Notes: generated from the letters alone by a model not told the origin. DNA of 64,000 nt from Adineta steineri (GCA_905250115.1 CAJNOI010000003.1:1366523-1430522), one strand, 5' to 3'. Positions 12,932-25,900 are shown, numbered from the stretch's first letter. Program-made: numbers and translations.

Positions 12932-14206
12932 TATTGCAATTATACAGTGATATATATGTGTTGTGTTTTTCTTTTCTTTCGATGTTGTTAATGATTATAA
13001 GTATCTCGGTGTATATTGCATAAGATTATATGTGAATAAATTGAATAGATATAATATTGAAAGTTTTTAATAGTTCGAAACGTAATCACTTATTCAACAT
13101 TAGACATAATTAATGATATTTTTCAATGTACTTTTTATTGCATATGATACTTAGACATGTATGATAATTTATTTTTTAGTACTAATTATCGTGTCATAAA
13201 TAACGTTATATAATGGTAAATGAAAAGTAAATCATTTAAAAAAATAATTGCTGACATCGACTAATTTTATTTTATTATAATACTCAGTATTTTTTATACT
13301 TTAAAGAACTATGTCTGACTAGTTAATCTTTCAGTCATAATACCCAAAACTTAATCTTTGTTTTTTTTTGCTGAAGTCAAATATTGATCTACATTTTTCT
13401 TTACGAACTAATCCTACAAATCTATTAAAAGAATATCAACTTTAACTAAATACTTTCGTTGTGTCTGGATAAAAACTAAAAATTCAATTAAAAAACAAAT
13501 ATAAAAACACTATCGTACAATATTTAGATTTTTCAAAATGTACTGCAAAACGTTCATTAAATAAGCGAAAGTTTCCCATTGGAGTGTCATTTTTTCCCAG
13601 TGGGTAAAGAGTTTTTAATTCTTCCAGCAAACAGTGGAATATATATTCTTCAATTTTTTTTCTTGTTGTTCTCCACATTCTTCGATTCCCAAGTCATTCA
13701 TCAAAAAAGGTTAAGGTATTATTTTTTATGCTAATTTTTTGTTAATTATATATGAGTCAATAAAAAATAAATTTGGTTGGAAAAAACCACGTATTATGTT
13801 ATTATTAGTCATTGTTGTTTTTATACATTCGACATTGTTTAATCATATAGAGATAGAGAGAAATATTCCCATTAAGTTTGCCGCTTTTCATATCAAAGAA
13901 TAAATCTAGTTCAAATAAATAATCAAGTTTAATTTTCTACTGATATTGTTAAGTGTATACACAAAAAAATATTTCATCTTCATTTGATAAAAGAAGAGCA
14001 TAGTAGAAAAAAAAGTATGATATTTATGCATGTGTGTGTGATTGTTCTTATCTTTATTTTTAATCCTTACGAGTACACCATTTAGAGTATGTGCCTGTGT
14101 GCATATTTATCGTTTCTTTATTTTCCTTTTTTTTCGATGAAATAAGATAGACGTTGAAGGTTACACACATACGAAAACAACAAAATTCATTTACAATATA
14201 TATCAA
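12932..14206. other. Intergenic region with one weak small ORF
   Basis: AT-rich DNA holding the KIF3B 3' untranslated region and the thymidine phosphorylase promoter. Apart from the weak minus-strand ORF at 13484-13678 there is a short GT run near 14030 and nothing else supportable. Confidence 0.5.
13484..13678 (-). CDS. Small hypothetical ORF, possibly a gene or transposon fragment
   Basis: A 64-codon ATG-started minus-strand ORF with balanced amino-acid composition (for example LGKNDTPMGNFRLFNERFAV) that does not look like AT-rich noise. A second overlapping frame just upstream also reads sensibly for about 28 residues, which may mean a frameshifted remnant. I do not recognise it. It has no obvious domain, signal peptide or membrane segment. 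Confidence 0.2.
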   Translation of the reverse strand: MWRTTRKKIEEYIFHCLLEELKTLYPLGKNDTPMGNFRLFNERFAVHFEKSKYCTIVFLYLFFN

Positions 14207-15724
14207 ATGGCTGAGAATTCATTATCTATTCCTGACTTAATTGCCAAGAAACGTGATGATATAGAACTTAGTCCCGATGAAATAAAACAATTTATACAAG
14301 GACTATCAAATGGAGATGTTCAAGATTGTCATGTTGGTGCTATGCTTATGGCAATTTATATTCGAGGTAGTTTATAAAAAAAAGATACAATATTCTACAT
14401 TTACTAAAACTTTTCTTTTAGGTATGACAGAGAAAGAAATTTGTTCAATGACAATGTCTATGCGTGATAGTGGTGAACGTTTAAATTGGCCACAATTTCG
14501 TGGTTCAGTCGTAGATAAACATTCTACAGGAGGTATAGGTGATAAAATAAGTATTCCATTAGCACCAGCATTAGCAGCATGTGGATTAAAAGTACCAATG
14601 ATGTCTGGTAGAGGTTTAGGTATAACTGGTGGTACATTAGATAAACTTGAATCGATACCTGGTTATCAAGTACAATTAACAGATGAACAAATTACTGATT
14701 TAATTACAAATGTTGGTTGTGGAATAATTTCACAATCTCCTAAATTAAATCCAGCTGATCGTTATTTATATAAAATACGTGATGTTACAGCAACTGTTCC
14801 AAATAATGCATTGATTGTATCATCAATATTATCAAAAAAAGCTATTGAAGATCTTGATGCTCTTGTTCTTGATATTAAATATGGTTCAGCAGCATTTATG
14901 AAAACAACTGAAGCTGCTGAAGTTTTGGCTGAATGGTTATTTAAAGTATCGACAATGCTTGGAATGAAGACCTGTTGTTATATAACGGAAATGAATAATC
15001 CTATTGGATATTGTATGGGAAATGCAATTGAAATTCAAGAATCACTCGATCTTATGACTTATAAATTAGGTCATTCAACTGATTTAGAAGAATTAATTTG
15101 TGAACAAGGTACTTAAAATTTGATAAGAAACGAATAGAATCTATTTGACAGTTTTATTTTAGGTGGTCGACTTCTTTTACTTATTAATAAAGTAGAAACG
15201 ATTGAACAAGGTCGAGAAATGATTCGTAATACATTTAAAAATGGATCAGCTCTACAAAAATTCCATGATATGCTTATTGGTCAAGGTGTATCACGAGATA
15301 TTGCAAAACAATTAATAAGTAATGATGAAACAATTGTTGGATCAATATTAAAACTTAGTGATATATGTCATCAAGGAATATCATTACAAGCTGGATATGT
15401 CGAATCAATTGATGCATTTAAACTTGGTACTATTGTTCAACGTCTGGGTAAATATTTTCTTAATTATTTAAATAAACGAGAAACAAAATTTAATTTTTAG
15501 GTGGTGGACGTTTAAAACCAATGGATACACTTGATTTATCTGTTGGTATTCGTTTATTAAAACATGTGGGTGATTCTATTCAACAGAATGAACCATGGGC
15601 AATTTTATATGCACCTGCAGATGCTTCGAAACGTTATCCGAAATTTTTAGATGATTTAAATGCTTCATTACTCGTTAGTTCAACACCTGTCAAACCTTTA
15701 CAACGTGTTTATAAAATATATTAA
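14207..15724 (+). CDS. TYMP: Thymidine phosphorylase
   Basis: Four exons: 14207-14366, 14422-15108, 15163-15447 and 15501-15724, separated by 53-55-nt introns, all in phase 1 at glycine codons. The product converts thymidine and phosphate to thymine and 2-deoxyribose-1-phosphate. The glycosyltransferase-3 N-terminal helical domain (SLSIPDLIAKKRDD, GAMLMAIYIRGM) is followed by the phosphate-binding VDKHSTGGIGDK, SGRGLGITGGTLDKLESIPG, and the substrate-site RDVTATV and SSILSKK motifs; the catalytic His, Arg, Ser and Lys positions are kept. A C-terminal domain with GGGRLKPMDTLD completes the family architecture. ATG 14207 begins a plausible N-terminus (MAENSLSIPDLIAKK). TYMP occurs in bacteria and animals, so origin cannot be decided by eye. 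The convergent neighbour is a PRPP synthetase, so two pentose-phosphate/nucleotide enzymes lie side by side. Confidence 0.93.
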
Positions 15725-15969
15725 ACTCTATTTCATATATAAAGAAAATTACTTCATCATTTTTTAATAATGCTTGTAATTTATAAGTTTAATTTACTCC
15801 TTCCAGTTTTTTTTGAATAAACAAAAAAAAAATAAAAAGATTCTTTCGTTTATTTTACAAACACAATAGTATAAAGTCATTGCAATTCTAAACTATATTA
15901 ATGATCGTATTAAATTATAAAATATGTGTGTTTAGTTAATATTCTAAATGACAATATCAAGACAAATAA

Positions 15970-17021
15970 TTAATCAAAACAAATATTACATAAAATTCGA
16001 GCAATAGAAAGTACTTTAAATGGTGGTTGATCAATTAAATTTTGTGTATTTGGATAAGTATTCGTGACATAAAATGTATGAAAATGAACTCTTGGATTAT
16101 TTGAATGTAGAAATTTTCTCCAACTTTCATTTGGAAATATTCCATGTCCAACAAATGCTGACACATTTGTAGCACCATTTTGTAATAATGCTTGTGCACA
16201 TTCAATAAGAGTATTACCTGATTGAACTAAATCATCCACAATCATACAATGATAACCTTTTGAATTACCTAAAAAAAATAAACTAATATTTTTTGTTAAA
16301 ATTATATAATGGGAATACCTTCTTTAACGGTTGTTATACGTTGATCATCATCTTGTCGAATTTTACTACAAATAACTATTGAATAATTTGTACTATCAAA
16401 TAAATGAGAGAAACGTTTATGAGCTCCATCATCGGGAAAAGCAATGACATATTTTTCATTATTATTTTCTTCTTTTTTTAATTCATTTAATAATAATCCA
16501 ACTGTTGATTCAAGTCGAACAATAATATTTGATGAGAAATAAAATTGATTTTGTAATGCATGAATATCAAAAATAACAACTTCGGATGGACCAGTACGTG
16601 TTAATGGAATTGATGAAAGCATTTGTGCTAAAGAATATGCTGTTGCTATTTCACCTTGAATTTGAATACGTTCCATCGTACCAGTTGGAAAATAAGGTAA
16701 TAAAACTTTTAATGATCGACAAAGATATTTGGGTAAATGATAGAGAACGGAAATTTGTCCAAATATAGTCATTGGATTATGTAGTGAAGCTAGGAAAAGT
16801 ACATGACTATTACGAATTTGATCAGAATTTCGAATAAATATATTTGGCCATTTATCAGGAAATTCATTCCATTGAATATCACCTAATTCAATAGGATTTT
16901 TTGTACTACATGAACGAATTTCTTCAGCTAAATTATGCATTTCTGGTGCATAAAATAAAATCGTTGGATATTCATCAGATTTTTTAGTTCCATTGGGTTT
17001 AATGGTAATTTTACTAGACAT
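15970..17021 (-). CDS. Plant-type (class II-like) ribose-phosphate pyrophosphokinase
   Basis: Two exons, 17021-16319 and 16268-15970, with a 50-nt intron (phase 1 at Gly). The start is ATG 17021 (MSSKITIKPNG); the open frame upstream lacks an ATG. The protein (about 333 residues) carries LFYAPEMHNLAEEI, FIRNSDQIRNSHVLFLASL, LPYFPTGTMER, GPSEVVIFDIHALQ, FPDDGAHKRF and the PRPP-loop VDDLVQSGNTLIEC. These follow the plant PRS3/PRS4-type phosphate-independent enzyme rather than the usual animal PRPS1/2 (which has the VDDMADTCGT type of loop). Predicted role: synthesis of PRPP from ribose-5-phosphate and ATP in the cytosol. It may be a horizontal acquisition or an old gene lost from most animals; a tree is needed to decide. 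It is tail-to-tail with TYMP, with 245 nt between stops. Confidence 0.87.
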
Positions 17022-18547
17022 TGCAAACACTTACGTTATAAAAAGAAAAAAAAAACGAGTACGAGTCAAAATAAAATGCGCGGTTTTTTACTTTTTTCTT
17101 CTTCTTCTTCTTATATACCCGTCAGTTAGTGCTTTTAATAAGAAGCAGTCGCTATCGGCTTGCCGCTATTATTATTATTGAACGGCACGGTTCTCATTTT
17201 TAGTTCTCGAACAACGAGAAAAGAAAAGACTTGATTAAACATTGATTGTAAAAGAAAATTTTTCTTAGAAATCATTGTAAATGAATGAAACTATCCGATT
17301 TATTTTTCTTTCTCCCATACTTAAGTATATCAAAAAACTCGTATGGCATGGTTTTTATTGCTATTCTATTTACCTAATCAAAATATGAAGTATCGCTTTA
17401 TTGAGAATAATTATAAATTTTTCTTCGAAAAAAGATATATATTTGTGAATTTCAAAATTTTCGTTTCATACTTCAAGATCATGAAAATGATACGCAGTTG
17501 CAGAGCAAGCAAATGAAGTTCATTATACCGAACTTCTAAATAAGAAAAGTTTGTATCTTAGACGCATGTGTTCCGTTAAATGAGTTAAAACGCTTCTATT
17601 AACGCGTTTAGATGCGTCTAGGTTGCGTTTCAGTTTTACATAAGTAGAAGCCACAACTTTGTTAAGATTGATTGATTCGTGTAACAATAATTTTAAATAA
17701 AAAGACAAATTTTACATTATTCAATACAAAAATAAATATAATGTCTATTAAAAATTTGTTCAATCTAAATAGTGCTTATGTCAAAGTATTCTTTATCGGT
17801 GAATTCATAGATTACGGTTCAGTCTTTTGTGTTCACTCGGTTTTATTGAATCTACAAATAAAAGAAAAACTGACGAAAAACCCAAAGTTTATGCGCAGAA
17901 AAGAAAAAAACGAACGATAAAAAAATACCTGATACGCCCACGATCTCTTATTGTGCTCCAACTGAATTGTTGCAGCTATTGTTGGAAAGTTTTGTGTGAA
18001 ACTGATTAGTCTATATTTTCTGGTTACTCATAAAATTTAAATGTAGAAGAAAGTAATTATAAAAATTAATAAACTGGAAATACAAAAAACTGACGCACGA
18101 AAGAAACAGGTGAAACAATTGCTGCACTACCGACATCTGTTTTCCAACTGGGTTTTTTGGAATGCAGATTGTTGGAATGAATACTGCGTAGCTTGTTAGT
18201 CGGTACTTGCCAGCTCTTGGTAAATGCTAAATTAAATAAGAAAGTGAGAATAAGCAAGCACATGATCAAAATAAATAGCTCATATGCTCTTTTTTGCTGA
18301 TATTCTCAATGGGTTTTTTTCCAACGGTCACTACATAAAATGAGTAATCAAAGGTGTATATACATTCTACTTCCTTCTCGAATTTTGATGATTAATGCTA
18401 CGTCGATGGTGATTACGAAACGATAAGTAAACAAATAGGGGGTATAAAGCTAACAGTTTTTTACATGTCTGTCAGTCAACACAAAATTCTCATTCCGACG
18501 ATATGCATTTGTAAACAATATTGGATTAAGCAAGATCTCAACTAAAT
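17022..18547. other. Intergenic region between divergent genes
   Basis: Promoter territory for the PRPP synthetase (minus) and the RdRP (plus). It contains a CTT-repeat tract at about 17096-17112 and the nested dyad at 17559-17620. The remaining short ORFs are AT-rich and unsupported. Confidence 0.45.
17559..17620. repeat. Nested inverted repeat (dyad)
   Basis: TAGACGCAT (17559-17567) is perfectly complementary to ATGCGTCTA (17612-17620), and between them AAACGC pairs with GCGTTT. The element is locally GC-rich compared with its flanks. It could be a protein-binding dyad, a transcribed hairpin or a short element remnant. It lies about 0.5 kb upstream of the PRPP synthetase start and 0.9 kb upstream of the RdRP start. 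Confidence 0.35.
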
Positions 18548-21180
18548 ATGACATACTTAACAATTACATACAATCAACGCGACGCACTGCTCTTGCAGAA
18601 AAATCTTCAGGTGCTGTCTGTCCCAGAATGGTTTACGGAAATATCTACCAAAAAATGTTTAAGCACAATACCTGGTTTAGTATCACGTTCATTCCAGTGT
18701 TTAATTCCAATACCATATGATGTAATTCTGTCAACATTTAATAGTAAGCTCTATTTGACTAATTATTTAGTTTAATCTATATTTATTTGATATATCTGTT
18801 CAGATGCACCCCTTTGGATTAAACATGGAATGAAATCTGTTGAAGAATCATCATCAATTACTAATAACGAAAATGGTAATCTGATAAAAGCATTATTTGG
18901 ATATTTAGAGACTAATGTAAGTTATTCTTGGATTAAACAGATATCAAATATGTCGCATTCACTGGAATGGAAAACAGATATTAATCGCAAATATGTGGCA
19001 GTTACATATAAAAATGGTGAAAATACGATAGAAGTACGACTTAACCAAGAATGTCTGGATAAATATTTTATGATTTCAACTCACAATACTGGAAACCACG
19101 TCATAATTTTACCTCTCAAAACAGCACCCCGTTGTTACAATATACCATTAAGTCAACGTCAAAATTATCAACGAATATTAGATTTTGGAGAGATTGATGG
19201 CGTATGTTTATCAAATAGTTCTGCTATATGTTTGCAATTTATGGATAAAGAATCATTGATTATTTGCAAGAATTTTTTACAAAATATTATGAAACTAGAT
19301 TGTCATTTTGGTCCAATTAATTGTGTAGACGTTTCAAGTCAAGCACTAAATTTTGATAATATTTTAAGTGATTTTTGGTCCGATTATGCTTTTAAAATGC
19401 TGTTAACATTGGGTTATCGAACCAAAAATCAGATAACCGAACTTACTTTACGTAAAATCCATCAATTATCAGATTTATCAAGAGATGAGCAGTATCCAAA
19501 GCATCAATGTTATTCAAAATTATTAGCTTTATATTATAAAGTACGATATAATCGATTCTGTGATATTAATGAGGAGTTTGATCAAATTCAATCAATACTG
19601 CCAAGTACTATGATGGATAAATGGATGTATGTTCCTCGAGCATATTTAACACCATATGGATTAATTCCTTTACCTGTTAAACCAATACGTGGAAATAGAG
19701 TTTTACGCGAACAAGAATTATTTGGTCCAGCTGAAAATTATTGTCGTATAATTATTCGAGATGTTGATCTTGGACAACCACAACAGGATATAATGCGCAT
19801 AAGCGAAGAATGGATTAAAAATTTGATTATTGGAAAGAATCTTATTACAATTGGCAGTCGACAGTTTTCTTTTTTACTTTGTTCAAATAGTCAACTACGA
19901 GATAAAAGTTTTTGGTTCCATGCTCCATACTTTGGTCGTACAGCAGAGGATATTCGAAAATGGATGGGTGACTTTTCACATGAAAAATGCGTTGGAACAC
20001 TTATTTCAAGGATGGGATTGCCATTCACTGGAACAACTGCAACGATCAAAGTAGATTAATATAATTTGAAAACATGCTTATTAATTGTTCTTGTTTAGCT
20101 ATTACCTCATCAAATGGAATGTATCGAAGATAAAGTGGATAATCAAGGTCGTATTTTCACTGATGGAGTTGGTAAAATTTCTCGAGAGGCATTAAGACAA
20201 GTTAGTTAATAGTTATTTTTACATAAAAGAAAAAAAATTCAAATGTACATCTAATTCTTCTACCATTAATAGGCATTAATAGAATATGAATCAAATCTTA
20301 TTGACGAAGATAATATGCCATGTGTAGTACAAGTACGTTTGAATGGTATCAAAGGCGTATTTGTAGTAGCTGATGATTTGAAAGATAGAGGTGTATTAAT
20401 TCAATATCGTCCAAGTCAGCATAAATTTAACGCCGATCATAATATATTAGAAATTATTCAATATTCCAGTTCTAGTAAGAAGAATTTTGAGAAATATATT
20501 TTTGTAAATCTATCTTAAATAGGAATGGTATTTTTAAATCGACAAATTGTTGTTTTATCGGGAAATATGGGAGTACCTAAACATGTTTTTTTACAATTAC
20601 AAAATAAAGCAAGATTAAATATATCAATGTCATTATTAGCTAATAAGTCAGCTCAACGTACACTTGAACAAAATGTTCGATCATATGATTGGGAGCGAAT
20701 GCGTACGTCAGGCATTCAATTAACAAAAGAACCATTTGCACGCTCTTTGTTACTTTTACTTGCGAAAGAAAGGTAAGAGAAATAGAAATAAAAAGATATA
20801 ATAGCCAATTACATGAAAGATTCTCTTTTCTAGATTAAAAAAATTAAAAGATAGATCACATGTACAAATTCCACTTTCTGATGGACGAATGTTACTTGGT
20901 GTTGTGGATGAAACTGATTCTCTTGGATATGGTGAAGTATTTATTCAACTTCGTGATTTAAACGGTCACCGTGAAACCTTACACAATCAACAAGTTCTAG
21001 TTACAAAAAATCCTGCACATTTTCCAGGTGATATACGAATTTTGAATGCTGTTGATCGTCCAGCTCTTCATCATCTCTATGATTGTATTGTCTTTCCAGC
21101 TAAGGGAGAGCGTCCTCATCCAAATGAAATTAGTGGGAGTGATCTAGATGGTGATGAAGTAAGTTATTTTACTGAATTAC

Positions 21181-21211
<31 letters not shown>

Positions 21212-22355
21212 CTTGGTTTATTTAAGTATTGGACATGTTGGAATGAAGATCTTATCAATAATGCTACAAAACAATATGCACCAGCTATATTCAATTCAGC
21301 TGAAAAAGTAAAACATAATGGCGAGATTACAATATCAACAATTGCTGATTTCCTATACAAATATTTAAGTTCGGATTCATTGGGTGTCCTATCGAATCTT
21401 CATTTAGCTTGTTGCGCTGTTTATGGAGCTAATCATGAGTATTCAAGTACTTTAGCTGGTGTTATTTCTGAAGTTGTCGATTTTCCAAAAACAGGTGTGC
21501 TTCCTAAAGCTCCAACAAATATTAATATTAAACAATATCCTGATTTTATGGAAAATAAATATCGAGAATCATTTGAATCAGATTCAAGTCTTGGAATTAT
21601 GTATCGACAAGTAAAAGATATATGGAAAATGCATTTAGAATGGCAAAATACATTTGAGGAACAAAATATTGTTATTAATCCAGATTTTATAATAGAAGGT
21701 TATGAAGACTATATAATTGAAGCTGAGGAAGACTATAAATATTATACATCAAGAATAAATACAATTTTATCAATTTATAATCTTGAAAATGAATATGAAT
21801 TAATTACAGGATGTCATTCATGTGCAGAAGAAGAGAGACAAAACAATGATTCAGTTGAAACAGCATCGTTAGAATTTCGACAACTTACTAGAGAAATGAG
21901 AAATAAATTTGGATCAGACAAACTATAGTAAACGATAGTCTTTGTTTTTTTAAATCAACTTAAAATTTTTCTGTTTTAGTTATATGAAGAAATTACAGAA
22001 AGCTAGTGCATGGTATTATGTTGCATATAAAGCAGGAACTATACTTAGTTTCGGTTGGATAATGGATCAATTAATGAGTGATATTATGGAGCGTAGACAA
22101 ATACCTCGAGAAGAGCATCAAGCATTGAAAAGTATTGGTACCGCACTATATAATCAGGGGCTGAGTACACAAATAAGAGAACAAGTTTCTAAATGGCAAA
22201 TAGACGATGCAAATTGGATGAATTACTCCGAAACAGAAATACTAGGTGACCAGTTTTTGAAAATTATTGAACAATGCAATGAAAGATATGGAGAGCTAGA
22301 ACTAGCAAACATACCTTTATGCATGTTACACATGATTGCCTTAAATAATTTTTAA
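18548..22355 (+). CDS. Cellular RNA-dependent RNA polymerase (RdRP family, RNAi amplification)
   Basis: Eight exons: 18548-18743, 18804-20050, 20099-20200, 20273-20474, 20523-20772, 20834-21158, 21227-21927 and 21980-22355. All junctions are GT-AG and keep the frame. The protein (about 1,130 residues) matches the eukaryotic RdRP domain: RAYLTPYGLIPLPVKPIRGNRVLRE, FTDGVGKIS, VVQVRLNGIKGVF, KDRGVLIQYRPSQ, FPAKGERPHPNEISG and the catalytic SGSDLDGDEYW, with the DxDGD metal-binding core intact. The intron after DLDGDE interrupts the catalytic exon and holds a TA microsatellite. These enzymes make secondary siRNAs from RNA templates in plants, fungi, nematodes and bdelloids, usually beside Argonaute and Dicer. 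No Argonaute or Dicer gene is visible here. The product looks intact. Start: first ATG of the open exon (MTYLTITYNQRDALLLQKNL). Confidence 0.92.
21185..21213. repeat. TA microsatellite in an RdRP intron
   Basis: An uninterrupted TA dinucleotide run lies inside the intron that follows the catalytic DLDGDE codons of the RdRP gene. Confidence 0.8.
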
Positions 22356-22882
22356 ATAATTTAATAATCGATATATTAATCAAGAGATTGTAACAAAAAA
22401 AACTCTCAAAACTAATTCTCTGGAATTTCGTGAAACAATCATTCATTAGTATACAACACATTCCAATTGAGCACATCAACAAACTTCTTTTATATCATTA
22501 AATATTGCAACAAATGTGATAAGCAAGAGCTTTTTATTATATTTTCTTATTATTAATTTTCTAATAAAACTAATTATTATCACGTCTGATAATTTATATC
22601 ATATATCTATAGATTTTGAAGTATACGAAAAAGAATTATTTAAATAATATCTTAATATTGTAAGGTTAATGTGGACTATGTATAAGTACAAATTCAATGT
22701 GAAAGAAAAGTTCTTTTCAAACAACGGAAAAAAAACAATAATGTTCTTCCTGATTTTATATTCATTTGATCATACTTTTTGCTAAAAAAATATACTTATT
22801 TTCACATTAAATCATACATCTCCATCCCACCTATAAACTATCATATATCCATAAACGCATAGAATTTATTTTATACACAAAC
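22356..22882. other. Intergenic, no gene seen
   Basis: AT-rich spacer between the RdRP stop and the astacin start. No exon-like sequence. Confidence 0.5.
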
Positions 22883-25735
22883 ATGTCAAGTTCGGCTGAT
22901 TGCGTATGGAATCCAAATGGTATAAAAAAACAAATATTTTGGTTTATTTTATAATTATTTTTCTTATTTTTATCACTAGCTATAGATAAATCTTGTCTAC
23001 CTATGAGTAATTATAAAAAGTCTAAAACAAGTTTTTGTTCTCGTTTTTATTTACCAATAATTATTGCAATTCTTCTCCTAATACCATCTATTATATTGAC
23101 TGTCATATCGATTACTCAATATAAACATAGTTCAATAATATTGATTACAAATACATCGAATACATCAACTATTGAAGAAGCTCAGAATGTGAATAATGTT
23201 TTTTTTAAACTGCAATACATATTTTATTTATAACAGGTTTCAATAAAAGGTTTAATAACAATGGAAACAGCTGTACAAACAAACATTTGCGAGAACGATG
23301 AAAAACTAGAAGATTGTGTTCTTATTTATAATGCAAAAATTATTATGAACATACTGACACTGGTGAATTGATATTATGTTATTAGATTGAAATAATAAGT
23401 TCTTTTTTTCTATTTTTAGGCACCATCACGAGTATCAGACAGTTCTTTATTATCTTCCGATTTACCTGAAAATATTGTTCAAGATACGGGTCATTGTAAA
23501 GCATTACAAATTCGTCGAAGTCAATTATCACAAATTTTTGAACCAAAGTATATTTTCATATTTATATACGATTTCTTTGTAGTAAATAAATTTTAAATAG
23601 TACACTTGAAATACTTTATAATCTTTCTGGTATTACATATACACCAACTTCATCGGATCGAGCAGAAGAACGTTCACAAATTGATGCTCGAGCTGTAACA
23701 AATAGATGGAGTTCACCAATTAATTTTTATATTAATGTAGATTCTGGTTTAACTCCAGTAATGGCTGCGAATAGTAAAAAATCAAATAAAATACTATTTT
23801 GTTTTTTTCTTATTATGTTTTTATTTTTCTAGTTCGTACTGCTGTTTCTAATTGGCAAAGTAATACGGTTTTGACATTTAATGAAATAACTGCTATAACA
23901 CCAACCCTAAATAAAACTTATATTTCATTTCGACGTGATGATGATTACGGTTGTTCAAGTCCAGTTGGTTATGATCCAACAGATCCAACATCAGTTATAC
24001 TTGTTTCAGCATATTGTAGTGGTGTAAGTAATATGCGATAACTAGAACAATAGTTTTGTTTAAATAAGAATCTTATTGTTTAGATTATTGTTTCTTTAAT
24101 GCATGAGATTGGACATACACTTGGTTTTATACATACACAATCACGAATAGATCGTGATATTTATATAACAGTTGTAACAGCAAATATTCTACCTGATTAT
24201 GCAGCTAATTTTTTTAAATGGGCATATGGTACTATAAGATTTCTTGATGTCGATACTCCATATGATTATGGTTCATTTATGCATTATGATGGATATGGAT
24301 TTACAAGTAATGGTGCTGCAACAATAATTCCCTTAGATACACGATATGATAGAACCATCGGACAAAGAGAAGTAGCAGCATTTTATGATTATAAACAAAT
24401 AAATAGACTTTATTTTAATCGAGCAGGTATATAAAATTTATTTTTGTTATTAAAATCATATAGAATCTATTCTTATTATTAAAGCATGTCCATTCATGTT
24501 TACTAGCAATGGTTGTCAAAACAATGGTTATCTCGATCCTAAAACATGTTCACGTTGTGTTTGTCCTGATGGATTCTCGGGGACTAATTGTGATCAACGA
24601 GATTCAGCTAGTAATTGTGGTGATGTTATTACAAACCCAACACCATATTCATCTGCACAAGTAATTATTCAAAATCCTACACCAACTAGTACAACACCAG
24701 TATCACAATATTGTGTTTATCATATCAAGTCTTTATCAACAGGAAAGATACGTGTACAATTAAATGCAATTAGCACAATTGCACGAGCTCCTTGTAGTGT
24801 AACTTCTATGTTTGAAGTTAAATATAAAAGTGACATGGGTTTAACTGGAGCTCGGTCTGTTATATTCAATGTATTTTTTCATAATAAAAAACAAAATAGT
24901 TTTCTTCTAGATGGTGTGGAGTCACTGTACCAACGGTTTGGTTAAATATTACGGCAGAAAATAATACAATGGTAGTTATATTTCGATCTAATAATTATAT
25001 TAATGCAACAACGAGAACTGCCCAAGCTCGATTTGTTGCCACTATTTATTTCGGTATATTAATATGAATAACAGTTTTATTGTAGTATACTATCGAAATT
25101 TTCTTTTACTCATTTCCTATTATAGATCCTGAACCAGCACCTGGTGCAAATCAATCAATACTAACAACAACAGCGAGTACTGTGAGTACTTCGACTACAA
25201 AAACGACTACTATGAGTAGTACAATATCAACCACGATAGCTCCTCAAATTTTGACAGTAACAACATCTACAACAACTACAACAACTTTATCGACATGCCC
25301 TTCGGCATCATACCGTTGTCAATTAGCCACTCAACCAACATGTGGTGGATGTTTAAGTTATCAACCTTGTACTGGCCAAGGTTATTTAAGACGTCTATTA
25401 ATCAATCTTTTCTATCATATTTCTTTCTACATTTTCAGCCACTCAACAATGTACAGCATATAGTTATCAAGCACAACTAACTGATTGTGATAAAGTTATC
25501 AATGGTATAGCACAATGTCGATATCAGTAAATATTTTATTAATAATGAATATATATATACTTGAATACAACTTATTATTTCTTTTAGATTTATTTTATCA
25601 CCATATATAACGTATTGTCAACATACGATTGTGCTTTGTTGTCCAAATTATCAACTTGTTTCATATCAAAATCAATATTTTTGCATATATAATACTCAAG
25701 CAATAAATCCTACTGACTGGTCCGCAATAATATAA
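22883..25735 (+). CDS. Membrane-anchored astacin metalloprotease with EGF and CUB domains
   Basis: About 12 exons; exon 1 is 22883-22919 and exon 2 starts at 22980. Instead of a signal peptide, a strong hydrophobic segment (YLPIIIAILLLIPSIILTVI) follows a short basic N-terminus, so type II membrane anchoring is likely. After a propeptide region the astacin domain begins near ARAVTNRWSSPINFYINVDS. It carries the zinc site HEIGHTLGFIHTQSRIDRD and the Met-turn SFMHYDGYGF. The Glu usually following the third zinc histidine (HExxHxxGFxHE) is Thr here; the three histidines, the catalytic Glu and the Met-turn Tyr remain. An EGF module (CQNNGYLD...CVCPDGFSGTNC) and a CUB domain (about 24615-25054) follow. 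Then come a Thr/Ser-rich mucin-like linker (about 25145-25290) and a cysteine-rich C-terminus ending in TAA at 25733-25735. Predicted extracellular zinc endopeptidase. Confidence 0.85.
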
Positions 25736-25900
25736 GCATCTACTGACCTCTATCATAGATAACTTACATATATTTTCATTTGTCATTTTTTTTCCTTCAA
25801 TAAAAATAAAAAGGCAATTGTCATTCTGTCATGGTATGATATAACGATAAAAAAAAAAGAAGTCGCTATATAGATTACTTCGAAAAAAGAGATTATATTG

